A stretch of 64,000 nt of DNA from Botrimarina hoheduenensis (GCF_007859815.1 NZ_SJPH01000001.1:1-64000); one strand, 5' to 3'; shown: positions 17,405-27,495, counted from the stretch's first letter. Notes: generated from the sequence alone by a model not told the origin. Translations and numbers: made by a program.

Positions 17405-20116
17405 GTGGAAGACACCGATCTGCTCACCGACTTTGTGGTCGAAGCCAAAGAGCACCTCGCCGACATCGAGAACCAATTTCTCGCCATCGAAGAGATGGCG
17501 CCCGCGATCGACACCGATCTGGTCAACGAGGTGTTTCGTGCCATCCACTCGATCAAGGGTGCGGCCGGCTTCTTAGGACTGCGTACGGTCAACGACCTGT
17601 CGCACCATCTAGAAAACGTCCTGAACATGATGCGCAACGGCGAGTTGGCTCCCAACTCGGTGATCGTGGATCAGATGCTCAAGGGGGCCGACAAACTAAA
17701 AGGCCTGATCGAAGACGTCGAGAATTCAAACGAAGTTGACGTCAGCAGCCATATCGCGGCGCTCGAGAAAATCGCTAACGAGGCGGCCGGCACCGGCGAA
17801 GCGGAGGAAGCCGCTTCGGAAGCAACTGCCGAAGCTCCCGCCGAAGATCTGGCCGATATCGACCTCGACGCGGCCATTGAGGCCAAGCTGGCTGAGGCGC
17901 AAGCGGCCTTGGCAGCGGCCCGAGCCACCGAACCGGCCCCGCAGCCGGCTGCCGCCCCCGCTCCCAAACCGACACCGGCCCCCGCTGCCTCTGAAGCCGC
18001 CGAGGACAACAAGCCCAAGGCGTCAGCGCCGGTCGAGGGCAACATCCGCGTGGCGGTGGGCGTGCTGGATAGCCTCATGAATCTGGCCGGTGAGCTGGTT
18101 CTCAGCCGCAACCAGCTGCTGCAGGCGGTCTCGACCGAAGAGAAGGCGGGGCTCGACACGATCTCGGCTCGGCTCGATCAGATCACCAGCGAGCTGCAAG
18201 AAGCGATCATGCAGACGCGGATGCAGCAGATCGGTTCCGTCTTCGGTCGCTTCCCGCGCGTTGTCCGCGACCTGAGCAGCAAACTCGGCAAGCAGTGCGA
18301 CTTGAACGTCGAGGGCAAAGAGGTCGAGGTCGACAAGACGATCGTCGAAGCGATTGGCGACCCGCTGACCCACCTTGTTCGCAACTCGATCGACCACGGT
18401 GTCGAGATGCCTGATCGCCGGGTTGCCGCTGGCAAGCCCGCCAAGGGGACGATCAACCTGCGGGCCTGCTACCAGGCCGGCAAGGTTCGTATCGAGATCC
18501 AAGACGACGGCGGCGGCATTGATCCCAACAAGCTCAAAGAGAAAGCCGTTGCCAAGGGAGTTATCACGGCCGAGCGAGCCGAACAGATGAGCGATCGCGA
18601 TGCGATCCGGCTGATCTTCGCCCCCGGCTTCTCAACCGCTGCCGAAGTGACCGATATCTCGGGCCGTGGCGTCGGCATGGACGTGGTGCGGACCAACATC
18701 TCGAAGCTGGGCGGCACGGTCGATGTGGAATCGACACTGGGTGTCGGCACCAACATTGTTGTCACTCTGCCGCTGACACTGGCGATCATCCCCTCGCTGA
18801 TTGTCCAAGTGGGCGCCGATCGGTTTGCGATCCCGCAGGTCAACATCGCCGAGCTGGTCCGAGTCCGTGAGAACGAACGCAAGGAACGGTTGGGACGCGT
18901 CAAAGACGCGGAAGTGCTGCGGCTGCGTGGCCAGTTGCTGCCGCTGGTTCGCCTGGAAAAAACCCTGGGCTGCAATCAGGCCGAGGGACCTATCCACGGC
19001 AACTCAACCGGTGCCACGAACATCATCGTTGTCGATACGGGACAAACCCGTTTTGGCTTGGTGGTCGACGCACTGCACGACTCGGAAGAGATCGTCGTCA
19101 AGCCTCTGGGACGTCACCACAAAGACTGCCGCACTCTTGCCGGTGCCACCATCCTGGGCGATGGACACGTAGCATTGATCCTTGACATCGCCGGAATCGC
19201 TGCTGACGTCGATCTGAGCGGTGACGAGGAAGCGCGTGGCAAAAAGGGCAAACAGAGTGTTGATCAGGAATCCGTCGATACGCAGTCGCTCCTGCTCTTC
19301 AAGAACAACGACTTGGACTACTTCGCGGTTCCGATGGACATCATCGCCCGCATTGAACGGGTGCGTTCCGATCAGATCGATAGCGTCGCGGGCCAAGAGG
19401 TGCTGCAGTATCGCAACACCACCTTGCCGCTGATGCGAGTCGAAAGCTGTGTGTCGGCTCGCCCGTCGGAACCGCTGGATCGACTCTATGTCGTGGTCTA
19501 CGAGGTGCGTGGTCGCGAAGTTGGCCTGGTGGCTCCGATCCTGCAAGATATCCGCGAAGTGCCAATGGCCGTCGATACGGTCACGTTCCGCGAGGCGGGA
19601 GTGATCGGCTCGATGGTCCTGGATGGCCACACCACGCGACTGATCGATCTGTTTGAGCTAACCCAGCTGTCGCATCCCGAGTGGTTTGTGGGAGACGATG
19701 GACCGTCAAACGACGACGCCGGTCAGCCGCCGTTGATTCTGCTCGCCGAAGACTCGGGTTTCTTCCGGAACCAAGTCAAGGCGGTCTTCGAGTCCGCCGG
19801 TTATCGCGTCTCGGATCACGAAGACGGTCAGCTCGCTTGGGAGTATCTGGATAGCGATGCCGAGCGTTTCCAGGTGGTGGTGACCGACATCGAGATGCCG
19901 CGCATGAACGGCTTCGAGCTGTGCCAGCGCGTGAAGGCGGATCCACGCTTCGTCGGCGTGCCGGTAATCGCTCTCACGTCGCTGGCTGGTGCCGCGGATA
20001 TCCAGCGCGGCCTGGATGTGGGCATCGACGACTACCAGATCAAGATGGACCGAGACAAGCTGCTCAACTCACTCAAGAATTTTGTCGGCGCGGCTACCGC
20101 GACGCAACTCGCCTAA
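17405..20116 (+). CDS. cheA: Hybrid CheA histidine kinase with two CheW domains and a receiver
   Basis: The 903-residue kinase starts at GTG 17405. Order: Hpt domain (about 1-105, phospho-His48 in RAIHSIKGAAGF); an Ala/Pro-rich linker in place of P2 (about 120-210); dimerisation helices (VLDSLMNLAGELVLSRNQL); HATPase (HLVRNSIDHG, DDGGGIDP, GRGVGMDVV); a CheW-like domain (about 470-610); a second CheW-like domain (about 625-760); and a C-terminal receiver (about 778-900, phospho-Asp in VVVTDIEMPRMNG). It autophosphorylates in response to the coupled receptor. It is the first gene of cheA-cheW-mcp-cheB-cheR. The fused receiver and doubled CheW are unlike the classical flagellar CheA. Confidence 0.95.
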   Translation: MEDTDLLTDFVVEAKEHLADIENQFLAIEEMAPAIDTDLVNEVFRAIHSIKGAAGFLGLRTVNDLSHHLENVLNMMRNGELAPNSVIVDQMLKGADKLKGLIEDVENSNEVDVSSHIAALEKIANEAAGTGEAEEAASEATAEAPAEDLADIDLDAAIEAKLAEAQAALAAARATEPAPQPAAAPAPKPTPAPAASEAAEDNKPKASAPVEGNIRVAVGVLDSLMNLAGELVLSRNQLLQAVSTEEKAGLDTISARLDQITSELQEAIMQTRMQQIGSVFGRFPRVVRDLSSKLGKQCDLNVEGKEVEVDKTIVEAIGDPLTHLVRNSIDHGVEMPDRRVAAGKPAKGTINLRACYQAGKVRIEIQDDGGGIDPNKLKEKAVAKGVITAERAEQMSDRDAIRLIFAPGFSTAAEVTDISGRGVGMDVVRTNISKLGGTVDVESTLGVGTNIVVTLPLTLAIIPSLIVQVGADRFAIPQVNIAELVRVRENERKERLGRVKDAEVLRLRGQLLPLVRLEKTLGCNQAEGPIHGNSTGATNIIVVDTGQTRFGLVVDALHDSEEIVVKPLGRHHKDCRTLAGATILGDGHVALILDIAGIAADVDLSGDEEARGKKGKQSVDQESVDTQSLLLFKNNDLDYFAVPMDIIARIERVRSDQIDSVAGQEVLQYRNTTLPLMRVESCVSARPSEPLDRLYVVVYEVRGREVGLVAPILQDIREVPMAVDTVTFREAGVIGSMVLDGHTTRLIDLFELTQLSHPEWFVGDDGPSNDDAGQPPLILLAEDSGFFRNQVKAVFESAGYRVSDHEDGQLAWEYLDSDAERFQVVVTDIEMPRMNGFELCQRVKADPRFVGVPVIALTSLAGAADIQRGLDVGIDDYQIKMDRDKLLNSLKNFVGAATATQLA

Positions 20117-20141
20117 CTATTCCGCACGAGAGAACTTCATC

Positions 20142-20615
20142 ATGTCCGCAACCCTCCAAGCTCGCGCCAACGCTAATACAGCGCCGGTGGGTGTTCAGCA
20201 GTACGCGACTTTTTACGTCGGCGAGCTGCTGTTGGGTGTCGACATTCGGCTGGTGCAAGAGATTAACCGTCAGCTGGATATCACTCCTGTCCCTAACGCA
20301 CCGCGGCACGTCCGTGGCGTGATCAATCTGCGTGGCGACGTCGCCACGGTGATCGATTTACGACAAGTGCTCGGCCTCTCACCCGCCGAAGAGACCCGCG
20401 ACACCCGCAACCTGATTGTTCACTCACAAGGTGAGTCGATCGGTTTGCTCGTGGATCGGATCTCCGACATTCTGACCCTCCGTGCGGATGAGATTGCCTT
20501 ACCGCCTTCCAACATCAAAGGCATCGACAGCCGCTATTTCCGCGGAGTGCATAACCACGGCGATCAGATCGCCGTGCTGATCGATGTCGAACAAGTGCTC
20601 GCGGATCGCGATTAA
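20142..20615 (+). CDS. cheW: CheW chemotaxis coupling protein
   Basis: The 157-residue single CheW domain bridges receptor and CheA. It starts at ATG 20142, 25 bases after cheA, and begins MSATLQARANANTAPVGV. Typical motifs are FYVGELLLGVDIRLVQEINR, HVRGVINLRGDVATVIDLR and IGLLVDRISDILTL. Short gaps and common orientation place it in the che operon. Confidence 0.95.
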   Translation: MSATLQARANANTAPVGVQQYATFYVGELLLGVDIRLVQEINRQLDITPVPNAPRHVRGVINLRGDVATVIDLRQVLGLSPAEETRDTRNLIVHSQGESIGLLVDRISDILTLRADEIALPPSNIKGIDSRYFRGVHNHGDQIAVLIDVEQVLADRD

Positions 20616-20711
20616 ACCAATCCGTCCAACCACCATTCCTACAGCGGCAAGACTGATTGCCGCCTCTACCTTCCACTTGATAAATCGCTTTCAATTCTAG
20701 GAAACTTGTCC

Positions 20712-23060
20712 ATGAAGATTCGCACGCGGCTCACCCTTGGCTTCCTGGCTTGTGGCATCGCCCCGCTACTAGTAGCCGGATTAATTAGCTACTTTGCCGC
20801 GCAGGGAGGGCTGGAAAAGCTCAACCGACACGCCTCGAACGATCTGGTTAAGAAGGCCGAGTCGCTGCTAGAGGTTCAGCGCGATCTTAAGGCAACGCAG
20901 ATCGAGTCCTACTTCACGCGGATTCGCGATCAAGCCACAACGCTGGCCGACAACCGCATGGTTGTCGAAGCGATGCGTCACCTGCCCGGTTTTTTCACCG
21001 GCTACGCCGCCCAAGAGTCGTTTGACAAGCAGCGGATCGCCGAGCTGCGGGCCGAACTTGCTACCTACTACACCGATCAGTTCGGCACGGAGTACTCGAC
21101 CCAGAACAGCGGTGCCAAGGCACCTGTCGATCAGCTCGTTGCCACTCTCGACGACGAGTCGGTTGTCCTGCAACATGCTTACATCTTCGCTAACAGCAAC
21201 CCTCTCGGCTCGAAGCACAATCTAGACACCGCCGACCGCACGACCGACTACGGCAAGTTGCACGGCGTGATCCACCCGGTGCTGCGTAACTTCCTGAACA
21301 CGTTTGGCTACTACGACATCTTCCTGATCGACGACGCGTCGGGGGATATCGTTTACTCCGTCTTCAAGGAACTGGACTACACCACCTCGCTACGCGATGG
21401 TGCCTATGCCGACACCAACTTCGCAGAAGCCTTCCGGCAAGCCACAAAGCTGGCCAAGGGCGAGACCGCGTTTGTTGACTTCGCGCGTTATTTGCCCTCG
21501 TACGAGGCACCTGCCAGTTTCATCGCCACGCCGATTTTCGACGGCGATAAGCGTCTCGGAGTGCTCGTTTTCCAGATGCCCGTTGACCGGATCACCGACA
21601 TGATGGCCGCGCGACCGGGCCTGGGCGAATCGGGCGAGACCCTCTTGGTGGGCCCAGACTACGCGATGCGTAGCAACTCCTATCTCCTCCCCGAGACGCA
21701 CAACTTGGTGCCCTCGTTCCGCAACCCGGAGAAGGGATCGTTCCGCAACGAAGCCGTCGACAAGTCGCTCGCTGGCGAGTCAGGCGTGATGACCACGAAT
21801 GACTATCGCGATGCCGAAAACTTGATCGCCTACCGTTCGGTCGATGTGCTTGGCAAGCGTTGGGCGCTGCTAGCCAAAATGGATACGAGCGAAGCGTTTG
21901 CCGCTTCGAGTCAGATGGAGAAAGAGGCCGACCGCGTCGCTTCCAGACTCCTGTTGACCAACCTGGGCGTCGGTGTTGCCGCAATCGCCGCGGTCCTCGG
22001 GCTTGCCTGGATCATCACCCGCTCGATCGCCAAGCCGCTCAGTTCCGTTGTCGAGCGCGTCAAATCGATCGCCGAGGGCGAGGCTGACCTGACTAAGCGT
22101 CTGCCGATCAATTCGAACGACGAGATCGGCGAACTCTCGCGCTGGTTCAATCGCTTTGTCGAGCGGATGCAGGAAATTCTCCGCGAGGTATCCGAAACAA
22201 GCCTGACGCTGGCGGGGGCCTCGGAAGAGCTTTCGGCAACGTCCAAGGCGCTGTCGGACGGAGCCGCTGAAACCGGCCGGCAGTCGGCAACCGTCTCTAC
22301 CGCCGCGTCGACCATGGAGTCTTCCATGGGCAGCATGGCCGCCACGAGTGAGCAGATGTCGAACAACGTCCGTGCGGTTGCCGCGGCTACCGAGCAGATG
22401 ACTTCGACGATTGTTGAGATCGCAAAGAATGCTGAGCAATCGGCTGCTGTTGCTGACAAAGCCGCTCAACTCGCTCAGATCAGCAACGAGCGCGTCGGGG
22501 GACTGGGTGCCGCGGCCGACGAGATTGGCAAAGTGATCGAGGTGATCCAGGACATCGCCGAGCAGACCAACCTGCTGGCGTTGAACGCCACGATCGAGGC
22601 GGCTCGGGCCGGTGAGGCCGGTAAGGGCTTTGCGGTGGTTGCTTCGGAGGTCAAGGAACTCGCCAAAGAAACCGGCAAGGCGACCGACATCATCCGCCAG
22701 CGGATCGAGGGCATCCAGGGATCGACGGGCGAAGCTGTCGAGTCGATCCGCGAGATTACCTCGGTGATCACGAACGTGAACGAGGTGGCACGCACGATTG
22801 CCGCCGCCGTTGAGGAGCAGAGCATCACGACCCGCGAGATCTCGCAGAGCGTGTCTCAAACGTCCGACGCCGCGGAGACAGTCGCCATGACTATCACCGA
22901 GACCGCCGGATCGAGCCGCTCGATCACTCAGAGCATCGCCGGTGTCGATACCGGAGTGCAGCATACCGCCATCGCCGCCAACGAAACCCAACGGGCCGGA
23001 CAAGAAGTGTCTCGCCTGGCGGATCAGTTGCGGGTGCTGGTCAGCCAGTTTGAGCTGTGA
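20712..23060 (+). CDS. Methyl-accepting chemotaxis protein (transmembrane receptor)
   Basis: The 782-residue receptor starts at ATG 20712. TM1 is near residues 8-28. A large periplasmic sensor of about 380 residues follows, with Cache-like features ([31 protein letters not shown]). TM2 lies about 412-434, then HAMP. The long cytoplasmic coiled coil has the highly conserved hairpin tip [20 protein letters not shown]. Its C-terminus lacks a CheR-tethering pentapeptide (ends LVSQFEL). Its place between cheW and cheB indicates that it is the dedicated input of this cluster. The ligand is unknown. Confidence 0.94.
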   Translation: MKIRTRLTLGFLACGIAPLLVAGLISYFAAQGGLEKLNRHASNDLVKKAESLLEVQRDLKATQIESYFTRIRDQATTLADNRMVVEAMRHLPGFFTGYAAQESFDKQRIAELRAELATYYTDQFGTEYSTQNSGAKAPVDQLVATLDDESVVLQHAYIFANSNPLGSKHNLDTADRTTDYGKLHGVIHPVLRNFLNTFGYYDIFLIDDASGDIVYSVFKELDYTTSLRDGAYADTNFAEAFRQATKLAKGETAFVDFARYLPSYEAPASFIATPIFDGDKRLGVLVFQMPVDRITDMMAARPGLGESGETLLVGPDYAMRSNSYLLPETHNLVPSFRNPEKGSFRNEAVDKSLAGESGVMTTNDYRDAENLIAYRSVDVLGKRWALLAKMDTSEAFAASSQMEKEADRVASRLLLTNLGVGVAAIAAVLGLAWIITRSIAKPLSSVVERVKSIAEGEADLTKRLPINSNDEIGELSRWFNRFVERMQEILREVSETSLTLAGASEELSATSKALSDGAAETGRQSATVSTAASTMESSMGSMAATSEQMSNNVRAVAAATEQMTSTIVEIAKNAEQSAAVADKAAQLAQISNERVGGLGAAADEIGKVIEVIQDIAEQTNLLALNATIEAARAGEAGKGFAVVASEVKELAKETGKATDIIRQRIEGIQGSTGEAVESIREITSVITNVNEVARTIAAAVEEQSITTREISQSVSQTSDAAETVAMTITETAGSSRSITQSIAGVDTGVQHTAIAANETQRAGQEVSRLADQLRVLVSQFEL

Positions 23061-23114
23061 TCGCTGCCGATCCACTTTTGATCTGCCCCTTCTGAAAAGC
23101 GTTTCACTAAAAAG

Positions 23115-24242
23115 ATGTCTGGTTCCTCACCACTAAAATGCTTAGTCGTCGATGATTCAGCGCTCTACCGTAAGATCGTCCGCGATGTCTTGGCAGGGAT
23201 GCCAGACGTGGAGGTGGTGGGGATCGCTTCAGACGGCCAGCAAGCTCTCACTCAGATCGAAGCGTTACGACCGGATGTCGTGACGCTCGATCTGGAGATG
23301 CCCCGCCTTGATGGCATCGGGGTGCTCCGCGAGTTGCAGGCGCGTGGCTTAGACGTGGCGGCCATTATGGTTAGCGCGTTCACCGCCCGTGGTGCCAAGG
23401 CAACGACGCAAGCGCTACAGCTAGGGGCGTTTGACTTTATCCTGAAGCCGGCGACCAATTCGCTGGAAGAAAGCATCGCCCAGCTACGGCAAGACCTTGG
23501 GCCTAAGCTGCGGGCTTGCCTGTTGCGTCGGGCGGGGAAGCAGGCAAAATCCGTTGCACGGGTGGCCCCAACGGCCGCGCTGCCGGCATCGGCCGTGTCA
23601 GCCGCTCGCATCGTTCAGCCACGCCCTCCGCAACGCCCGGCGAGATTTCTGGCCCGCCATCCTGAAATTGTTGCGATCGGTGTCTCGACCGGGGGGCCCC
23701 AGGCTCTGACTCAGTTGCTGCCTCTGCTGCCGGCTAACTTTCCGGCTCCGGTGCTGCTCGTGCAGCACATGCCCCCCATGTTCACTAAGAGCCTTGCCGA
23801 TGATCTCGATCGTCGGTGCAGCCTGAGGGTGATGGAAGCTTCTCATGGTCAGCCGGTGCGGGTGGGAGAGATCCTGATCGCTCCGGGCGGCAAGCACATG
23901 CGAGTCGCGAGGCTCGCGACCGGTCTGGTTGTTCAGCTGACCGACGATCCGCCCGAACGCAACTGTCGGCCAGCTGTGGATTATCTGTTCCGTTCGGTCG
24001 CGCAGCACTACGGTGGGGCAACGCTGGCGGCCGTGCTCACCGGCATGGGAGACGACGGCACCCTCGGTGCCAAGGCGATCAAACAGGCTGGAGGCCTTGT
24101 GCTCGCCCAGGATGAAGCGAGTTGTGTTGTTTACGGCATGCCCAAGAGCGTTGTCGAAAATCAATTGGCAGACATCGTTGCACCTTTGAACCGACTACAC
24201 GAGCACCTCCTGAAACCTTTCGCCGGGAGGATCGCCATATGA
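23115..24242 (+). CDS. cheB: CheB protein-glutamate methylesterase/deamidase
   Basis: The 375-residue protein has an N-terminal receiver (VVDDSALYRKI; phospho-Asp59 in VVTLDLEMPRLDG; Thr/Ser in MVSAFTARG) and a C-terminal methylesterase. The catalytic triad is visible as Ser in GVSTGGP, His in VQHMPP and Asp in GMGDDG. It removes receptor methyl groups and so resets sensitivity. Its stop overlaps the cheR start (ATGA at 24239-24242), which implies translational coupling. Confidence 0.95.
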   Translation: MSGSSPLKCLVVDDSALYRKIVRDVLAGMPDVEVVGIASDGQQALTQIEALRPDVVTLDLEMPRLDGIGVLRELQARGLDVAAIMVSAFTARGAKATTQALQLGAFDFILKPATNSLEESIAQLRQDLGPKLRACLLRRAGKQAKSVARVAPTAALPASAVSAARIVQPRPPQRPARFLARHPEIVAIGVSTGGPQALTQLLPLLPANFPAPVLLVQHMPPMFTKSLADDLDRRCSLRVMEASHGQPVRVGEILIAPGGKHMRVARLATGLVVQLTDDPPERNCRPAVDYLFRSVAQHYGGATLAAVLTGMGDDGTLGAKAIKQAGGLVLAQDEASCVVYGMPKSVVENQLADIVAPLNRLHEHLLKPFAGRIAI

Positions 24243-25090
24243 AACCTACTGCTGCTGATATCGACGCCGTCTGCAATCTGGTCAACGAGCTGTGCGGGAT
24301 TTATCTCGACACAAGCAAAGACTATCTGATTGAGGGACGCCTCGCACGCTTGCTGAAAACTCACGGCTGCAAAGACTACGTTGAGCTCTCACGCAAGGCA
24401 CGTCTCACTCCGGCGCTGCAAACCGACGTAGTCAATGCGATCACGACAAATGAAACACTCTGGTTCCGTGACACGACCCCGTTTGAGGCACTAAAAAACA
24501 AGATCTTCCCCGAGCTGATTGATGCCAAGGCGGGGTCCGCGTTTCCCAAGCGATTTCGCATTTGGTCAGCGGCATGCAGCACCGGGCAGGAAGCGTACAG
24601 CCTCGCGATGGCGTTTGCCGACACCGTGCCCAACTTCGAGTCGTGGGATCTTGAGATCTACGGCACCGATATCTCACCTTCCGCCGTTCAGCACGCCCAG
24701 CAAGCCGTGTACTCTGAGCTGGAACTCAGCCGGGGTCTAAGCCAGCAGCACCGCGGGGCTTATTTCGTCCACAAAGGCAACGGCTGGGGCGTCAATGACA
24801 CCCTCAAGCGGCGCTGCAAGTTCGAGGTGCGTAATCTGCTCAAGCCGCTTACCGGCGTCGGCAAGTTCGACCTAATCTTCTGCCGCAACGTCGCGATTTA
24901 TTTCACCCCCGCCGATCGCAAGCGTCTATTTATTGGCCTAGCCGAGACGCTCAACCGGGGCGGCTGGTTGTTCAGTGGATCAGGCGAATCACTGGCCGAT
25001 CTGGGACCCAACTGGGCCCCCAAGCAGCACTGCCGTGCGGTCTGCTATCAGCCCAACGGGTGCAACGGCGTCGCCACACTGTTGCGTTAG
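24239..25090 (+). CDS. cheR: CheR chemoreceptor methyltransferase
   Basis: The 283-residue SAM-dependent methyltransferase starts at the ATG overlapping cheB. It has the N-terminal helical CheR_N domain (LCGIYLDTSKDYLIEGRLARL), then the SAM-binding motif IWSAACSTGQEAYSLAM, the acidic site in YGTDIS, and the motif FDLIFCRNVAIYF. It methylates glutamates of the receptor and works against CheB. It is the last gene of the che operon. No cheY, cheD or flagellar gene is seen in the window. Confidence 0.95.
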   Translation: MKPTAADIDAVCNLVNELCGIYLDTSKDYLIEGRLARLLKTHGCKDYVELSRKARLTPALQTDVVNAITTNETLWFRDTTPFEALKNKIFPELIDAKAGSAFPKRFRIWSAACSTGQEAYSLAMAFADTVPNFESWDLEIYGTDISPSAVQHAQQAVYSELELSRGLSQQHRGAYFVHKGNGWGVNDTLKRRCKFEVRNLLKPLTGVGKFDLIFCRNVAIYFTPADRKRLFIGLAETLNRGGWLFSGSGESLADLGPNWAPKQHCRAVCYQPNGCNGVATLLR

Positions 25091-25098
25091 CCTAGACC

Positions 25099-25701
25099 TT
25101 AAAGCAATCGCTCAAGCGACGCCGCGATCCGCTGGTCGAGCGCATGCCGATCGGCTTGCGGATCGCGGTGCCAGCGCTGGGCGAGCTTGGCACGCAACGC
25201 GCCGTACCAATTGCCGGCGCGGCGGGCCCAGGTTTCTCGCCCCGCGACCTGTCTACCCGCTGACCTAGCCACCGTAATAAGGGTCAGCTCAATTCCTTGA
25301 CGCTGGGCCGCGGCGGCCAACGCAACGATCCATTCGGCTGTCCCGGGTCCGTTCGCGTCAGCCGGATCGACCAGCGTAGCCAGCGGCGGCGGCGATCCTG
25401 TGGCCGACGTCTCCGTGCCATGGCCTTCGATCGGCAGCGTTTCAGCGGCGAAGCCGACCGCAAAAAACCGCCGGGGCTGATGCGTGTCGCGGATCGCTCG
25501 CAGTCGCTGGCCGGGTGGCAACGCGACTCCCGGCAACGGCCGGACGATCACTACCCGGCGATTGTCGAGTAACCCCCTCACGGCTTCGAGCGATGCGCTC
25601 CGCTGGGTTTTTGGCTGGTCGAGCCGCTTTCGCAGGCCGTTCAGCACTCCCGGCGAGACCTCCCAGAAGGCCAGCTCACACGCCGTCTGTGAAACGCTCA
25701 C
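25099..25701 (-). CDS. Protein of unknown function, coupled to the histidine kinase
   Basis: The 200-residue protein starts at a GTG (25701) that overlaps the kinase stop in a GTGA quartet, so it is translationally coupled. It opens VSVSQTACELAFWEVSPG. It has alternating hydrophobic strands and Arg-rich helices (DNRRVVIVRPLPGVALPPGQ; AAAAQRQGIELTLITVARSA), suggesting a small alpha/beta domain. No signal peptide or membrane helix was seen. No family was recognised. The context makes it an output, modulator or partner of the two-component system. Confidence 0.65.
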   Translation of the reverse strand: MSVSQTACELAFWEVSPGVLNGLRKRLDQPKTQRSASLEAVRGLLDNRRVVIVRPLPGVALPPGQRLRAIRDTHQPRRFFAVGFAAETLPIEGHGTETSATGSPPPLATLVDPADANGPGTAEWIVALAAAAQRQGIELTLITVARSAGRQVAGRETWARRAGNWYGALRAKLAQRWHRDPQADRHALDQRIAASLERLL

Positions 25702-26576
25702 GGACGAAAACTCTCCCGCGGGGCCGTCGCCTCGGCGGGCAGCCGCAGACACGCCGAGACACCGCCAAGCGGGGATTCGGAGAGGACCACCTCGCCGCCG
25801 TGATCGGTCACAATCCGCCAGCATTTGGAAAGACCGAAGCCGAGCCCCCGACCCGCCTCGCGACCGCTAAAAAAAGGGTCAAACACATGGGGCCGAATAG
25901 CAGACGGGATACCGGGGCCGTCGTCATCGATGCGTATCTCAACTCCGCTAAGAGCCTCAACACGGCAAACAACCTCAACTTGCCCCCCCTGCCCGACTGC
26001 TTCCAGCGCGTTGTCGATCACGGCGCGAACGGCTACGGCCATCTGCTCCGGATCGGCTGTGACCTCAAGAGGTCGTCGCGCGGGATCGCGCAGGATGAGC
26101 TTTGCCCCGAGACGTTCGGCTACAGGATGGAGCTCGTTGATTACCTCACGCACGATTCCCAGCAGATCGATGCTCTGCCGGTTCAGCCGCGGCGGGCGGG
26201 CGAACAGCATCAAGTCGGAGATCATCTCGTGAGCGCGCATCGCACCGCGATGCATGGCCTCGAGCGCACGCCGCTTATCAGGATCCTCTTCGCGTTTCAG
26301 CAGCGCCTGCGCACGCAGAGCGATGTTCGCGAGCGGATTATTAATCTCATGACTAGCACCGTAGGCCAGTTCCTTCAGCGAGTCGAGCTTAGCGCGTTCT
26401 AATGCCTCGGCGAAGCGCCGACCTTCGTCGGGCGTTTCGCCCGGGATGGCCGAAGCCACGACATTTGTAGTTACAGGTGCGCTAGCTTCCGATAGGACGC
26501 TGCTAGCCGTACGGCGACCGATTGGCGTGCGATGACGCGCCAACAGCATCCGACGCCTAGCCGACCCGACAAACAT
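25698..26576 (-). CDS. Soluble sensor histidine kinase
   Basis: The 292-residue kinase starts at ATG 26576. Its N-terminal region (about 65 residues) is short, with no recognised sensor domain or membrane segment. The HisKA phospho-acceptor is in YGASHEINNPLANIA. The catalytic domain has the N-box (VIDNALEAV), G1 box (DDDGPGIP), F-box (FDPFFSG) and G2 box (GLGFGLSKC). It starts 18 bases after the response regulator gene and overlaps the next gene by four bases, so the three form one operon. The signal probably comes through a partner protein, because the kinase lacks an obvious sensor domain. Confidence 0.92.
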   Translation of the reverse strand: MFVGSARRRMLLARHRTPIGRRTASSVLSEASAPVTTNVVASAIPGETPDEGRRFAEALERAKLDSLKELAYGASHEINNPLANIALRAQALLKREEDPDKRRALEAMHRGAMRAHEMISDLMLFARPPRLNRQSIDLLGIVREVINELHPVAERLGAKLILRDPARRPLEVTADPEQMAVAVRAVIDNALEAVGQGGQVEVVCRVEALSGVEIRIDDDGPGIPSAIRPHVFDPFFSGREAGRGLGFGLSKCWRIVTDHGGEVVLSESPLGGVSACLRLPAEATAPRESFRP

Positions 26577-26594
26577 TATGCGACGCTCGCCCGA

Positions 26595-27176
26595 TTAGTT
26601 CGAGGCGACGGGCTCAACGTCCAGCAGTTGGCAAACCCGCTGCGTGAGACGGTCAACGTCGAAAGGCTTTTTCAAGAAGTCGTCCGCCCCGGCGTCGCGC
26701 AACTGCTGGATTCGGTCCTCTTCGACCATGCCCGAAATGCAGATGATTTTGACGCTGTCCATCGTCGAGTCGCTACGCACCAGTTGGCAGACTTCCATGC
26801 CGTTGATATCCGGCAGCATGATATCCAGGACAACCAGGTCGGGACGGAACTCTTTGATGAGCATGCCCGCGCCAAAGCCGTTGTTGACGCTGCGCAGGTC
26901 AAACCGGCCGTCGCGCTCGAAGTGATCGACGAGCAGATCAACCAGATCTTGATCGTCATCAACGATCAACAGCTTCCGCCGACCGCTATCGAGCGCGTCG
27001 GTCGGGATGCCGTTGTCACGCATGAACGCATAAAGCTGTTCACGCGGAATGCGGCGGAACTTGCTGCCGGGGACCCGGAAGCCCTTGAGTTGGCCGGAGT
27101 CGAAGCACCGGATGATGGTTTGCTGGCTGACCTTGCAGATCTTAGCCGCTTCGCCTGTGGTGAAGACGGTTTTCAT
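26595..27176 (-). CDS. Response regulator with N-terminal excisionase/MerR-type DNA-binding domain
   Basis: The 193-residue protein is read from ATG 27176 (27188 is also open). Residues 1-55 form an excisionase-type winged helix (TTGEAAKICKVSQQTIIRCF; GFRVPGSKFRRIPREQLYAF). Residues 67-185 form a receiver with phospho-Asp118 (LVVLDIMLPDING), the acidic pair in IVDDDQD, and Lys in FLKKPFD. The order is reversed from most response regulators, with DNA binding first and receiver last. It is the first gene of the operon with the histidine kinase. A strong promoter lies 320 bases upstream of the start. Confidence 0.93.
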   Translation of the reverse strand: MKTVFTTGEAAKICKVSQQTIIRCFDSGQLKGFRVPGSKFRRIPREQLYAFMRDNGIPTDALDSGRRKLLIVDDDQDLVDLLVDHFERDGRFDLRSVNNGFGAGMLIKEFRPDLVVLDIMLPDINGMEVCQLVRSDSTMDSVKIICISGMVEEDRIQQLRDAGADDFLKKPFDVDRLTQRVCQLLDVEPVASN

Positions 27177-27407
27177 GGACTCGACCACCCCTCTCCCTAG
27201 TTGATGGTGTAAGGCCCAACGGCTCCGCGACTCACGAAAAGCCCGCCCGGTCTGGGGGAATCCTTTCGCAAAGCCGGGGCCACTCGTACGAGTGCCTCTT
27301 CCAAGGCCATCGACGAACGGCCAAGTGAGCCGGCCGGCTAATCTTCGCTAAATTTGCACTCGCCCGGCCGCGTCGCGGCGGGGCGGTTGCCGGCTTCTCT
27401 GGCCGAC

Positions 27408-27447
27408 TGGCGTAGCTTTGCAAATTCTCGTTGTTCTGCAAACGCCA
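27408..27447 (-). promoter_or_regulatory. Stem-loop in the leader of the two-component operon
   Basis: TGGCG (27408-27412) pairs with CGCCA (27443-27447) and TTTGCA (27417-27422) pairs with TGCAAA (27437-27442), with a 4-base bulge and a 14-base loop. It lies about 45-80 bases downstream of the predicted transcription start. Role unknown; it matches no riboswitch class that I can identify. Confidence 0.4.
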
Positions 27448-27495
27448 ATCTCAACCACAGACCCCCGGGTTGCCCGGTTTACCGTCTGAGGGCCG

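Noticed and set aside
27350-27480. GEMM-like (cyclic di-GMP) riboswitch suggested by gcaaagctacg on the reverse strand
   Set aside because: Only one short conserved-looking string is present. The partner GGCAAACC-type element and the expected two-stem layout are missing.
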